Shown: piece after piece, positions 1 to 7,486 of the stretch | Layout of the letters: every line of letters begins with the position of its first letter | Numbering within the stretch: position 1 is the first letter of the stretch | Source of the DNA: an uncultured Corynebacterium sp. | GTDB taxonomy: Bacteria; Actinomycetota; Actinomycetes; Mycobacteriales; Mycobacteriaceae | Length of the DNA stretch: 40,162 bases | Reading direction: 5' to 3' | Assembly: GCF_943914015.1 (NCBI RefSeq) | Contig: NZ_CALUAK010000009.1 | Span: 1 to 40,162, forward strand | Made by a program: the position numbers and the translations under genes | The notes under the pieces: generated by a model | What the model was told of the DNA's origin: nothing | Database searches by the model: none | What the model saw: only the letters and a program-made list of their open reading frames with translations

Positions 1-419
1 ACGATGCCCATGGAGCGGGCGGTACCAGCAATGATCTTGGCGGCAGCGTCGATGTCGCGTGCGTTGAGGTCCGGCTCCTTCTGCTTAGCGATCTCCTTGA
101 CCTGGTCAAGGGTCACCTTGCCCACCTTGTCGGTGTGCGGAACGCCAGAGCCCTTCTTCAGGCCAGCAGCCTTGAGCAGCAGCTGTGCTGCCGGCGGGGT
201 CTTCAGCTTAAAGTCGAAGGAGCGGTCTTCGTAGACGGTGATCTCCACAGGCACAATGTTGCCGCGCTGATTCTCAGTGGCAGCGTTGTACGCCTTGCAG
301 AACTCCATCATGTTCACGCCGTGAGCACCAAGAGCAGGACCAACCGGCGGTGCAGGGTTAGCCTGACCAGCCTCGATCTGCAGCTTAATGAGGGCCGTGA
401 CCTTCTTCTTCGGGGGCAT
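1..419 (-). CDS. rplK: 50S ribosomal protein L11 (3' end cut by window edge)
   Basis: Ribosomal protein L11, which binds the GTPase-associated region of 23S rRNA. The visible 139 codons start MPPKKKVTALIKLQIEAGQA and include the proline-rich PAPPVGPALGAHGVN segment typical of the L11 N-terminal domain. The rRNA-binding C-terminal domain follows, ending in GTARSMGI at the window edge. L11 is normally about 142-145 residues, so only a few residues are missing. The ATG at 417-419 is preceded on the minus strand by a purine-rich AAGGAAAG about 10 bases upstream. It lies downstream of nusG in the same direction, the usual secE-nusG-rplK order. A hairpin at 535-570 separates it from nusG, so it may have its own promoter in 420-534. 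Confidence 0.97.
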   Translation of the reverse strand, partial: MPPKKKVTALIKLQIEAGQANPAPPVGPALGAHGVNMMEFCKAYNAATENQRGNIVPVEITVYEDRSFDFKLKTPPAAQLLLKAAGLKKGSGVPHTDKVGKVTLDQVKEIAKQKEPDLNARDIDAAAKIIAGTARSMGI

Positions 420-534
420 CTTCTACCTACTTTCCTTGTTACCAGCGCTTCGCCTCGAGATGCTTTAAAAATTAGGGCGAGACGCCGTCCGGATGCCTTG
501 TTACAGCCACCGGGAAACGTGTTCTTACATGCCT

Positions 535-570
535 AAAAGGCACGGGCGCAAATGTTACACCACGTGCCCC
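535..570 (-). terminator. Possible terminator downstream of nusG
   Basis: On the minus strand GGCACG (563-568) can pair with CGTGCC (539-544) across an 18-base loop and is followed by TTTT. It sits just after the nusG stop and before rplK. The large loop makes it a weak candidate; it could also act as partial attenuation between nusG and rplK. Confidence 0.35.
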
Positions 571-578
571 ATAAAAAG

Positions 579-1394
579 CTAATTGATCTTTTCCACCTGA
601 TCGAAGGTGAGCTCCACCGGAGTATCACGACCGAAGATGGAAACAAGCGCATGCAGCTTGCCGGATTCTCGATCGATATCGGAAATCGTGGCGGAAACCG
701 TAGCCAGAGCACCAGACAGAATCGTCACGGACTCGCCGACCTCGAAGTCAACCTCCACCGGCTTCTTCTCAGCAGCAGGCGCAGCAACCACAGTCTCGCC
801 CTCCGCGTCCGTCTCCGTCTGCTCCACCGTCTGCTGCGGCATGAGGAACTTCGCCACATCCTTCGGCTTCACCGGCGTAGCCTGACCCTCGTTACCAACG
901 AAGCTGGTCACACCCGGAGTCCCGCGCACAACCGACCACACAGAGTCATTCATCTCCATGCGCACCAGCACATAGCCCGGCAGAAGCTTCTTCTTGACGA
1001 TCTTCTTCTTGCCGTCACGCATCTCGGTGACTTCCTCAACCGGCACAACGATGTCGTGAATGTACTCGTCTACCTCAAGGTTCTCAGCGCGCTGCGTGAG
1101 GTTCGTCTTCACCTTGTTCTCGTAGCCCGAGTAGGTCTGGATGATGTACCACGTACCCGGAAGCTTCTTCAGCTCGCGAATGAACTTACGCAGCCGCTGC
1201 TTGTACTCACGCAGTGCCTGCTCCTCCGGAGAAAGCTCTTCGGCGTCCTCCGCTTCAGGGGTTCCTGCTTCGGCGGCTTCAGCTGCAGGGGCCTGGGCGC
1301 CGGTTGCCTGGGTTGCCTCGTTTGCCTCGGCTTCCTTGGTAGCTTCAGCCTCAGGAGCCTCAGCTTGGTTTTCGACCTTTTCTTGCTCTTCCAT
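579..1394 (-). CDS. nusG: Transcription termination/antitermination factor NusG
   Basis: NusG binds RNA polymerase and links it to Rho or to the ribosome. The 271-residue product begins with a Glu/Ala-rich, low-complexity acidic extension of roughly 75 residues, common in actinobacterial NusG. The NGN domain follows (from GTWYIIQTYSGYENKVK through LLPGYVLVRMEM to GTPGVTSFVG). The C-terminal KOW domain holds FEVGESVTILSG and ends VSIFGRDTPVELTFDQVEKI. I chose the ATG at 1392-1394 because a GGAGAG lies seven bases upstream; an in-frame GTG at 1398-1400 is almost on top of that site. secE lies 93 bp upstream with an apparent terminator in the gap. Confidence 0.96.
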   Translation of the reverse strand: MEEQEKVENQAEAPEAEATKEAEANEATQATGAQAPAAEAAEAGTPEAEDAEELSPEEQALREYKQRLRKFIRELKKLPGTWYIIQTYSGYENKVKTNLTQRAENLEVDEYIHDIVVPVEEVTEMRDGKKKIVKKKLLPGYVLVRMEMNDSVWSVVRGTPGVTSFVGNEGQATPVKPKDVAKFLMPQQTVEQTETDAEGETVVAAPAAEKKPVEVDFEVGESVTILSGALATVSATISDIDRESGKLHALVSIFGRDTPVELTFDQVEKIN

Positions 1395-1412
1395 CTTCAC
1401 TCTCTCCAGTCC

Positions 1413-1454
1413 AAAAATTTATCCCGCCTCCCTGGATTGTCCAGGAGGCGGGAT
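1413..1454 (-). terminator. Strong hairpin with U-tract between secE and nusG
   Basis: ATCCCGCCTCCCTGG (1421-1435) and CCAGGAGGCGGGAT (1441-1454) form a GC-rich stem with one bulged base and a five-base loop. On the minus strand it is followed by AAATTTTT. This is a textbook intrinsic-terminator shape after secE, only about 18 bases before the nusG start codon. Confidence 0.75.
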
Positions 1455-1487
1455 AATTGAAGTATCAAAAACGTTTATACCATCAAG

Positions 1488-1796
1488 CTACGGAGTGAGC
1501 AACCACTGCACGCCCTTGGCGGTAAGAACGTCGGTGCCCCACACGATAACCGTCATCACAATGAGGAACAGGAACACGATGAGGGTGTAGTTAACCATCT
1601 GCTTCCCCGTCGGCCAGATGACTTTCTTCATCTGCTCGATAACTTCGGGGATGTAAGACTTGACGCCACCGCCCCACTTTTCGTCCTTGCTTTCCTTCAC
1701 AAGGCGCTTTTCAGCGTAGGCATCAGCACTCGTAGTGCTCGCACCCGTAAGCTGCCGCTTGCCGGTTGGACGAGCAGTGCGATTTTCCTCAGCCAC
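1488..1796 (-). CDS. secE: Preprotein translocase subunit SecE
   Basis: SecE is the small membrane subunit that clamps SecY in the general protein-export channel. The 102-residue product has a charged N-terminal tail, the conserved amphipathic segment IPEVIEQMKKVIWPTGKQM, and a single transmembrane helix (YTLIVFLFLIVMTVIVWG). That is the usual short, single-helix form in actinobacteria. I start it at the GTG at 1794-1796, since AGAGGA lies six bases upstream; an upstream GTG at 1812-1814 would put this ribosome site inside the gene. tRNA-Trp lies just upstream on the same strand, and nusG follows after a terminator-like hairpin. Confidence 0.95.
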   Translation of the reverse strand: MAEENRTARPTGKRQLTGASTTSADAYAEKRLVKESKDEKWGGGVKSYIPEVIEQMKKVIWPTGKQMVNYTLIVFLFLIVMTVIVWGTDVLTAKGVQWLLTP

Positions 1797-1827
1797 GTTA
1801 AATCCTCTTTGCACTAGGAGTACTTTG

Positions 1828-1900
1828 CAGGGGCGACAGGACTCGAACCTGCAACCTGCGGTTTTGGAGACCGCTGCTCTACCAATTGAGCCACGCCCCT
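1828..1900 (-). tRNA. tRNA-Trp (CCA)
   Basis: Minus-strand cloverleaf with 7-bp acceptor AGGGGCG/CGCCCCT and discriminator G. The anticodon stem GCGGT/ACCGC encloses loop CTCCAAA, so the anticodon is CCA. The T arm has GTTCGAGTC. CCA is not encoded. It lies just upstream of secE, a common actinobacterial order. Confidence 0.96.
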
Positions 1901-1982
1901 TTTCAGGTCACATGCGCAATGCATGCACCTTGCACACTGTACCAGAAAACCCCCGCGCCTTGGCGAGGGAGGCTCAGTGCTG

Positions 1983-2056
1983 TAGCGGTGGAGAGGTTCG
2001 AACTCTCGACCTCACGATTATGAGTCGTGCGCTCTCACCAGCTGAGCTACACCGCC
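1983..2056 (-). tRNA. tRNA-Met (CAT), elongator type
   Basis: Minus-strand cloverleaf with acceptor GGCGGTG/CACCGCT (a G-U first pair). The anticodon stem CACGA/TCGTG encloses loop CTCATAA, anticodon CAT. The anticodon stem lacks the three G-C pairs of an initiator and the first acceptor pair is not the C/A mismatch of initiators, so it is an elongator. The T arm is GAGAG-TTCGAAC-CTCTC. Confidence 0.93.
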
Positions 2057-2077
2057 ATCGTTCTAATAAAAGAACAG

Positions 2078-2150
2078 AGCCCCCTGTCAGAATCGAACTG
2101 ACGACCTTTTCCTTACCATGGAAACGCTCTGCCGACTGAGCTAAGGGGGC
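2078..2150 (-). tRNA. tRNA-Thr (GGT)
   Basis: Minus-strand cloverleaf with acceptor GCCCCCT/AGGGGGC. The anticodon stem TTTCC/GGAAA encloses loop ATGGTAA, anticodon GGT. The T loop is TTCGATT. It is the first of three tRNAs ahead of secE. Confidence 0.95.
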
Positions 2151-2260
2151 CGGTACTTCATCTCGAAGCCTTGGATAGAGTAACTGACACACGCACGTTC
2201 GCACAAATCGGCACGTCATTATGCGTTTTGTCGCTGCACTTTTGAGGTTGTGCGCGTTTT

Positions 2261-2551
2261 GCGGCCCATCTGGTGGCGGTTACTCGGCCTTCTCCCCCGC
2301 TTGGGCCGTATTGCGGATGGGCTGCGGATGGGCTGGAGTCAAGGTCGCTTCGATTGCGGCCCGACCTCGCACGAGCACTCCGGAGTTAGCTGGGGATGGG
2401 CCGTATTGCGGTCACAGCGATCCGGAGCGCGGCCCGACTGCTTCCGGCCACTCGTGGCTTGTCAGCTGCTGGGCCGTGTTGTGGATGGCCCTGGTACCGA
2501 ATGCGGCCCGACCGGTGTCAAGCACTCACGCGTTGGCCGGGGATGGGCCGC
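2261..2551 (+). repeat. Repeat array A: four arm-core-arm units
   Basis: Four 49-bp units have left arms (near GCGGCCCATC) at 2261, 2356, 2429 and 2503. Their right arms (near GATGGGCCGC) are at 2300, 2395, 2468 and 2542, exactly 39 bp after each left arm. Start-to-start distances are 95, 73 and 74 bp. The cores of units 2-4 share a GCACTC-like centre followed by a G/T-rich end. The array fills the gap between tRNA-Thr and the YczE-like gene, and its last unit runs into that gene's 3' end. Otherwise 2151-2525 holds nothing I can identify. Confidence 0.9.
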
Positions 2552-3203
2552 AAAGTGGACGAGTGGGGCTTAGAGCCACTTCTGCAGGGGGTTCCATCCA
2601 GCGAACGAAGTACTTGGCAATGAAGCCGACGAGGAGAGCTGCAGCATGGGTGCCCTCGCGGACGCCTTCGACGCGGCCGAGAACGGCAAAGGACAGCACA
2701 CTGGCGATGACCACGAGGCTCGTGTCTACGGCGATGTTGCAGTTGCCGAATGCGTGCCATTTTTTGGGGCCGAATGCGCGGTTGAGGGTGGTGGAGATGG
2801 CAATGGCGAGAACGTCGCCGGCCATGACGATGACGCGACTGGTCACGACTACGGAAACACTAAAAGCTACAAGGACAATTCCCAGGGCACAGTAGACCCA
2901 CTGGCCGAAGTAGGAGGAATAGCTGAGTCCGCGAAGGAGGTAGAGGAAGACGTCGGAAAGCAATCCCATGACGATAGCGGCGGGTAGCTGTACGAGCTGC
3001 CGGGAGTCATGGTGCTTGCGGAGGAGGAGCATCTGGAGGACCATGAAGCCAGCATTCATGGCAATGGTCCCTGTTCCTACGGTGAACGAGCTTATGAGGC
3101 TCAAAACATAAGGGAAGCTGGAGATCGGTGAGGTCCCCAGCTCCGCGATGATGGAAAGTGCGATGCCGCACGCCATCAGTGATAATCCAATTATTCCTAA
3201 CAA
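2526..3203 (-). CDS. YczE/YitT-like multi-pass membrane protein
   Basis: A hydrophobic protein of about 225 residues resembling the YczE/YyaS/YitT group, whose transport role is undefined. Near the N-terminus it has the family-like pattern GLSLMACGIALSIIAELGTSP, followed by about five membrane helices. The start is uncertain: the frame opens at a TTG (3201-3203), the upstream AAAGGAAA is rather far away, and a stop lies just before. The C-terminal tail (CGPSPANA) is encoded by the last unit of repeat array A, so the ancestral stop was probably further upstream and the current one is supplied by repeat DNA. It stands apart from other genes on its strand. Confidence 0.75.
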   Translation of the reverse strand: MLGIIGLSLMACGIALSIIAELGTSPISSFPYVLSLISSFTVGTGTIAMNAGFMVLQMLLLRKHHDSRQLVQLPAAIVMGLLSDVFLYLLRGLSYSSYFGQWVYCALGIVLVAFSVSVVVTSRVIVMAGDVLAIAISTTLNRAFGPKKWHAFGNCNIAVDTSLVVIASVLSFAVLGRVEGVREGTHAAALLVGFIAKYFVRWMEPPAEVALSPTRPLCGPSPANA

Positions 3204-3258
3204 ATATCGACGCGCTTAATTTCCTTTCGTGCAAACTATAGTCCGTCGAAAGGGGTTA

Positions 3259-5883
3259 TCAAATGCCCAACATGCTCCTGACCTGGTTAACCACATCCGG
3301 TGCGAAGTGCTGGGCAGCAGCACCGATACCCAATAGTGCGAGGATAGTGCCGATAATTCCACCGATTACTTCGAGGGCGGTCACTGCTTCTTCGGGCATG
3401 TCAGAGGACGAACCGGAATCGGTAGCATCGCCATCGTCCGTGTCGGAGGGGGTGCCACCACCCAAGTTGAAGGCCACCTTGATCGGGTCATGGTCCGAGG
3501 AGCGGAAAACGGAGTTATCCACCAGCGGTGTGATGTTGTAGTTTTCGCGGGAGTACTCGAAGGCGATGGATTCGTCGGAGTTGATGTCCCACACGTCGGC
3601 ATCGACAACGAGCTTCATTGCTGCGGCGTTTCCGAAGGCGTGATCCAGGGAGCCGATACGTCCGGCGAACTGGTAGGAATGGCCGGAATCGTACTCGGTG
3701 GCGATGTTGGTGTAACCCGCATCCTCGAGAACAGTCATTGTGTCCTCCTTGGTGTAGGAGTTGAGGTCACCAACGATGAAAAGTGGCATGTCCTTCCATT
3801 CGTCGTGGGACTCAATGGCGGTGGTCAGCGCGCGAGCCTGCTCCGCGCGGAGATTCGGGTTGTTGCCCTGACCATCGTTTTGGTCCTTGTCGTCGCGGGC
3901 CACTGACCCCTTGGACTTGAAGTGGTTGACGACAGCCACAAACTCGGCCTTATCGTGGCCCACGCGGGCAAAGGCCTGTGCAAGTGGCTGACGGGCAACG
4001 CCTGTGTAGGCAGGATCGTCGATGATGATTGACGGCCCAACCGGCGTGACGGCGGACTTGTTGTAGATGAAGGCGACACGGATGACATCCTCTTGATCGG
4101 GAACGGTGTCCGGCGAGGCGACAAGCTCCCATGTCGGCTCTTTACCCCTCGCCGTCAGGTCCGCATTCAGCGCTGCAACGAGCTTGCCCAGTGCTTCATC
4201 GCGACGGGAAGCATCGCCGGTAACACTCGCCGTGTTCTCAATCTCTTCCAGGCCGAGAACCGACACATCGAGCGTGTTGATCGCGTTGACGATCTTTGCC
4301 TGCTGGCGCTCAAAGGCCTGCTGCGACCACGCGCCACGCACCGTGCACCAGTTGGCGGTCACGTTGTTGCCTTCGCGGTCGGTGTAGGCCTTGCAGCCCT
4401 CCTCGTTTTCGCCGAGGCTGGTGAAGTAGTTGAGCACGTTGAATGAAGCGAGGGAGAGCTCCGCGTCCTTCACCGTCGGGCCTGCTTCTTCTGCGGCCCG
4501 AGAATCGTCCCAGGTGATGGGCAGGGACTCGGAATTGCCGGTAATCGGTGCCGTGGGCTGCAGGCCCCACTTGTCAAAGCGGCCGCCCAAAATGACTGGC
4601 TCGGTGAACGTCACAATGTCGCCCGTACGCAGGGATTTCACCGTCTTTCCGCCCGTCACCAGGTATGGAAGCGGGGTGTCGGTATCGGTCTTGGCATAGT
4701 TGCGGTATCTTCCGTCGTCAAGCGTAACCTCCCGTAACGCCTGGCTACGGGTGAGTTTTTGAACGTCCGAGTTTGGGTCAGACGACGGGGGGAACACATC
4801 GGTGGGCTGGTAGAACGGCTCCGACCCCGGGGCGAGCCCGACCGAACCTAACGTGTTGAGCTCGTAGTTGTTACTCACCGTGTGTGGCCCAGTAAGGCGC
4901 ACGAGCATGCCCTCATAGGCCTCGCGCGCGTCGTCGCCGACGGGGAGCTCAGCAAACTCGACGGGCGCGGGCTCCGAGCCGCAATCGTCGAAGGGGGCAA
5001 CCTCGGGGTCGGCGATCTGCGTCTCCCCCGTGTATTCGCCCGCCGTACCCGTCACCGTGACACACGCGCCGACCTCGGGGTATTCCGTCGCACCCCGGCC
5101 GAGCCAGACAAAAATACCGTTCGATGCGTCCGTCTTCTCCCCGCCTTGCTGCAGGTAGAAGCCGTCGAAGCCGCCTTCGGCGTAGGCAGCCGTTACGTAA
5201 CCGGTCGTCGTCACCTTCTGGCCTTTCAGGGGCGTTACCTCCCCCGTACCCTGAATGTCTGCGATGGTCACCGACCCCGCATCCTCAGGCTTCAGGTCGC
5301 CTGGCGTCGGCGCGCCCGTCACAAAATCCGTCGCGTTGTCGTCCGTGTCCACGCCCGTCTCGGCTCGCTGCACCGATTCGCTATTCGACGTCCTGGGGGC
5401 CGCGTTCCCCTCCGCGCTGGCCGCCTCTCCCCAACCGACCAAGTCAACAGCCTGCGTCGATGGAGTCCATGGCTCGGCGGAATCCGTCAGAGCAACAATT
5501 CCGCCCTTGCCACCCATCGCAATCGTCCCCTCGAGATCCGCATCGATCCCCTGCGAACCACCATTGCCCTGCGCCAGCTGGATGAGCGTGTAGCCCTTAG
5601 CCGGGGTTTCACCCTCCAGCGCCATGATGTTCCCACTGTTCGGCTTATTTCCCTTCACCGACGTGTACTGAAGGAACATACCGTCCAACGAAATCGGCAC
5701 ATCCGTGGGGTTGTACAGCTCCACGAAATCATGCGTGTACGTTGCGCCGGAGTTTCCGCCGCCTCCATACACCTCGTTGATCACGACGTTTGATCCGTCT
5801 GGTGCCGCCACCGCCGGGGACACCGCCGAAGCGACGATTGCCACCGAACTAACGAGCGCCAAACCCAACTTTGAAGCCCTCAT
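3259..5883 (-). CDS. Secreted ExeM/NucH-type endonuclease with lamin-tail and EEP domains, C-terminal membrane anchor
   Basis: An 874-residue exported protein. A Sec signal peptide covers about residues 1-27 (MRASKLGLALVSSVAIVASA, ending near AVAA). A lamin-tail-like domain follows (NVVINEVYGGGG, HDFVELYNPT), then an OB-fold-like region near residues 205-300. The endonuclease/exonuclease/phosphatase domain has ASFNVLNYF, LGLEEIENT, VVNHFKSKGS, IVGDLNSY, SLDHAFGN and FRSSDHDPI, which supply the expected metal and catalytic Asp, Glu, Asn and His residues. A Ser/Asp-rich linker leads to one transmembrane helix near the C-terminus (IGGIIGTILALLGIG). Activity is likely DNase or nucleotide phosphoesterase at the cell surface. 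The ATG at 5881-5883 has GAGGA six bases upstream, and a TAGTAT -10 candidate lies at 5911-5916. Confidence 0.9.
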   Translation of the reverse strand: MRASKLGLALVSSVAIVASAVSPAVAAPDGSNVVINEVYGGGGNSGATYTHDFVELYNPTDVPISLDGMFLQYTSVKGNKPNSGNIMALEGETPAKGYTLIQLAQGNGGSQGIDADLEGTIAMGGKGGIVALTDSAEPWTPSTQAVDLVGWGEAASAEGNAAPRTSNSESVQRAETGVDTDDNATDFVTGAPTPGDLKPEDAGSVTIADIQGTGEVTPLKGQKVTTTGYVTAAYAEGGFDGFYLQQGGEKTDASNGIFVWLGRGATEYPEVGACVTVTGTAGEYTGETQIADPEVAPFDDCGSEPAPVEFAELPVGDDAREAYEGMLVRLTGPHTVSNNYELNTLGSVGLAPGSEPFYQPTDVFPPSSDPNSDVQKLTRSQALREVTLDDGRYRNYAKTDTDTPLPYLVTGGKTVKSLRTGDIVTFTEPVILGGRFDKWGLQPTAPITGNSESLPITWDDSRAAEEAGPTVKDAELSLASFNVLNYFTSLGENEEGCKAYTDREGNNVTANWCTVRGAWSQQAFERQQAKIVNAINTLDVSVLGLEEIENTASVTGDASRRDEALGKLVAALNADLTARGKEPTWELVASPDTVPDQEDVIRVAFIYNKSAVTPVGPSIIIDDPAYTGVARQPLAQAFARVGHDKAEFVAVVNHFKSKGSVARDDKDQNDGQGNNPNLRAEQARALTTAIESHDEWKDMPLFIVGDLNSYTKEDTMTVLEDAGYTNIATEYDSGHSYQFAGRIGSLDHAFGNAAAMKLVVDADVWDINSDESIAFEYSRENYNITPLVDNSVFRSSDHDPIKVAFNLGGGTPSDTDDGDATDSGSSSDMPEEAVTALEVIGGIIGTILALLGIGAAAQHFAPDVVNQVRSMLGI

Positions 5884-6039
5884 AGAAAATCCTCATCTCT
5901 TAGTAGAAAGATACTAACGCCAGTTCTTGTCTTACCGGGTCTGCGGGGTCTTCGCAGTGCGAGTTTCCGCGCCCTACCCCCGGTCTTTTTGCGGGTCGTT
6001 TTCTCGGGTGCAGTGGGGCTTTAGGCATCTGTACGGAAT

Positions 6040-6160
6040 GCGGCCCAAGGGGAAGGAAACGTCGAAAAGCCAGAAGCAGACGGGCCGCAAACCGGACAGG
6101 AAGAAGCAAACGCGGCCCGACGGCTGCCGAGCACTCGGGGGTTGGGAGAAGATGGGCCGC
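6040..6160 (+). repeat. Repeat array B: two arm-core-arm units
   Basis: Left arms are at 6040 and 6112 (72 bp apart) and right arms at 6079 and 6151, each exactly 39 bp after its left arm. Unit 2 ends in a perfect GATGGGCCGC followed by AAAAA. Its core contains GAGCACTCGGGGGTT, which matches the core consensus seen in array A. The array lies between the secreted nuclease and tRNA-Tyr. The rest of the 5884-6210 gap holds the nuclease gene's upstream region and the tRNA terminator. Confidence 0.88.
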
Positions 6161-6176
6161 AAAAAGGAAGCAACGC

Positions 6177-6207
6177 AAAACCCCGATCCTCGGGGCGAGG
6201 ATCGGGG
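6177..6207 (-). terminator. Terminator downstream of tRNA-Tyr
   Basis: A perfect 11-bp stem CCCCGATCCTC (6181-6191) / GAGGATCGGGG (6197-6207) with loop GGGGC. On the minus strand it is followed by TTTT (6177-6180). It lies directly after tRNA-Tyr. Confidence 0.85.
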
Positions 6208-6210
6208 TGA

Positions 6211-6296
6211 TGGTGCCAGGTAGAAGATTCGAACTTCTGTAGGCGAAAGCCGACGGATTTACAGTCCGCTCCCTTTGGCCACTCGGGCAACCTGGC
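6211..6296 (-). tRNA. tRNA-Tyr (GTA), CCA encoded
   Basis: Minus-strand class II tRNA with a long variable arm. The acceptor is GCCAGGT/ACCTGGC with discriminator A and an encoded CCA (6211-6213). The anticodon stem GCGGA/TCCGT encloses loop CTGTAAA, anticodon GTA. The T loop is TTCGAAT. Confidence 0.95.
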
Positions 6297-6369
6297 AAGC
6301 ACTTCGTGAGTGCGAGACATACTTTACTATGCCCCCACCCCCAAAAGGCAAACCGGCAGCGTAACGTGG

Positions 6370-7392
6370 TTATCGGACGCGCGAGATGGAGTACTCGGTG
6401 AGGGAGCGGAGGGCGGAGCGAACGGAGCCGTCGGGAAGCGAGGTGAGCTCAGCGAAGGCCTTGTCGGTGAACTGCTGCACAACCTCGAGGGCCTGCTCGC
6501 GTCCGGAAGTCAGCTCGATGAGGGTGAGCGCGCGGGCGACATCCTCGTCGGAGGTGAGCGGGCCGGTCAGGAGGCCGCGGAGCTCCTCGCCGGCGGGGGA
6601 ATCTTCCTTGAGAGCGAAGAGGACGGGGAGGGTGAAAACGCCCTCGCGGAGGTCAGTGCCGCGGGTCTTGCCGGATTCTTCGGAGGCCGAGTAGATGTCG
6701 ATGATGTCGTCGACAATCTGGAAGATGGTACCGATGTAGACACCGAATTGCTGCAGCGCACGGGTGATTTCGGGGCTGCAACCGCCGTGGAGGGCACCGA
6801 GGTAACCGGCAGACGAGATGAGGACACCGGTCTTCTCGTGGACGACGTTGAGGTAGTGCTCGATCTTGTCGCCGTCGCCGGGGCCGACCGTCTCGCGCAT
6901 CTGGCCGGTGACGAGGTCGCCGAAGGTCTGCGCGAAGTGGGCGACCGTCTCCGTGCCGAGGGCAGCCATGAGGCGGGACGCGTGGGCGAGGAGAATGTCA
7001 CCAGCGAGAATAGCATCGGAGTTCCCCCAGCGGGCGTTGGCGCTTTCCACACCGCGACGGCGATCGGCCTCGTCCATGACATCGTCGTGGTAGAGCGTCG
7101 CCAGGTGCGTCATCTCGACCACGGTTGCGGCCTTGATCACATCGTCGCAGGAGGCCTTGGAGCCCAGCTGAGAAGCTAAAACGGCAAACATCGGGCGGAA
7201 GCGCTTTCCGCCGGCAGCAGCGAGGTGAATGACCTTCTCATTGACGAAGTCTTCGCCGTGGTTGAGTTCTTTTCGCAGCAGCTCTTCCACGCGCTGCAGG
7301 TCGCGAGAAACCGTTGCCGCAAGCTCGGGTTCATCAAACGAAATCCCAGTTAGGGGCGTGTCCCTGTGCAGCCGGGGGCGGGTGTCATTCAT
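6370..7392 (-). CDS. Long-chain polyprenyl diphosphate synthase (menaquinone side chain)
   Basis: A 340-residue trans-prenyltransferase that condenses isopentenyl diphosphate onto allylic diphosphates. Both Asp-rich motifs are present: LYHDDVMDEADRRRG (DDxxD plus the RRG pocket) and FQIVDDIIDI. GGKRFRP, near residue 65, is the isopentenyl-diphosphate site. Its place opposite a MenJ-like reductase and beside the men operon matches the mycobacterial grcC1-menJ arrangement, so it most likely makes the menaquinone tail; exact chain length cannot be read. The ATG at 7390-7392 is divergent from menJ, with 94 bp between them for both promoters. Confidence 0.92.
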   Translation of the reverse strand: MNDTRPRLHRDTPLTGISFDEPELAATVSRDLQRVEELLRKELNHGEDFVNEKVIHLAAAGGKRFRPMFAVLASQLGSKASCDDVIKAATVVEMTHLATLYHDDVMDEADRRRGVESANARWGNSDAILAGDILLAHASRLMAALGTETVAHFAQTFGDLVTGQMRETVGPGDGDKIEHYLNVVHEKTGVLISSAGYLGALHGGCSPEITRALQQFGVYIGTIFQIVDDIIDIYSASEESGKTRGTDLREGVFTLPVLFALKEDSPAGEELRGLLTGPLTSDEDVARALTLIELTSGREQALEVVQQFTDKAFAELTSLPDGSVRSALRSLTEYSISRVR

Positions 7393-7486
7393 AGTGTAAA
7401 AACTGCCCTCTGTCCGATACGTTGGTTAGATAACTTACCCCTTTACCGTAGTCTAAACATGCATTTCTACCTACCCCAGGGTACAA

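Noticed and set aside
2221..2895. Open frames translating through array A and the YczE-like gene on the plus strand
   Set aside because: They run through repeat DNA and antisense to a plausible membrane protein, and show no recognisable domain.
4882..5793. Long plus-strand frame opposite the secreted nuclease
   Set aside because: It is antisense to a well-supported gene, Arg/His-rich and without domain features, as expected from high-GC codon bias.
5968..6016. An additional, decayed unit before array B
   Set aside because: CGCGCCCTAC at 5968 is in the expected register, but no recognisable right arm is found 39 bp later.
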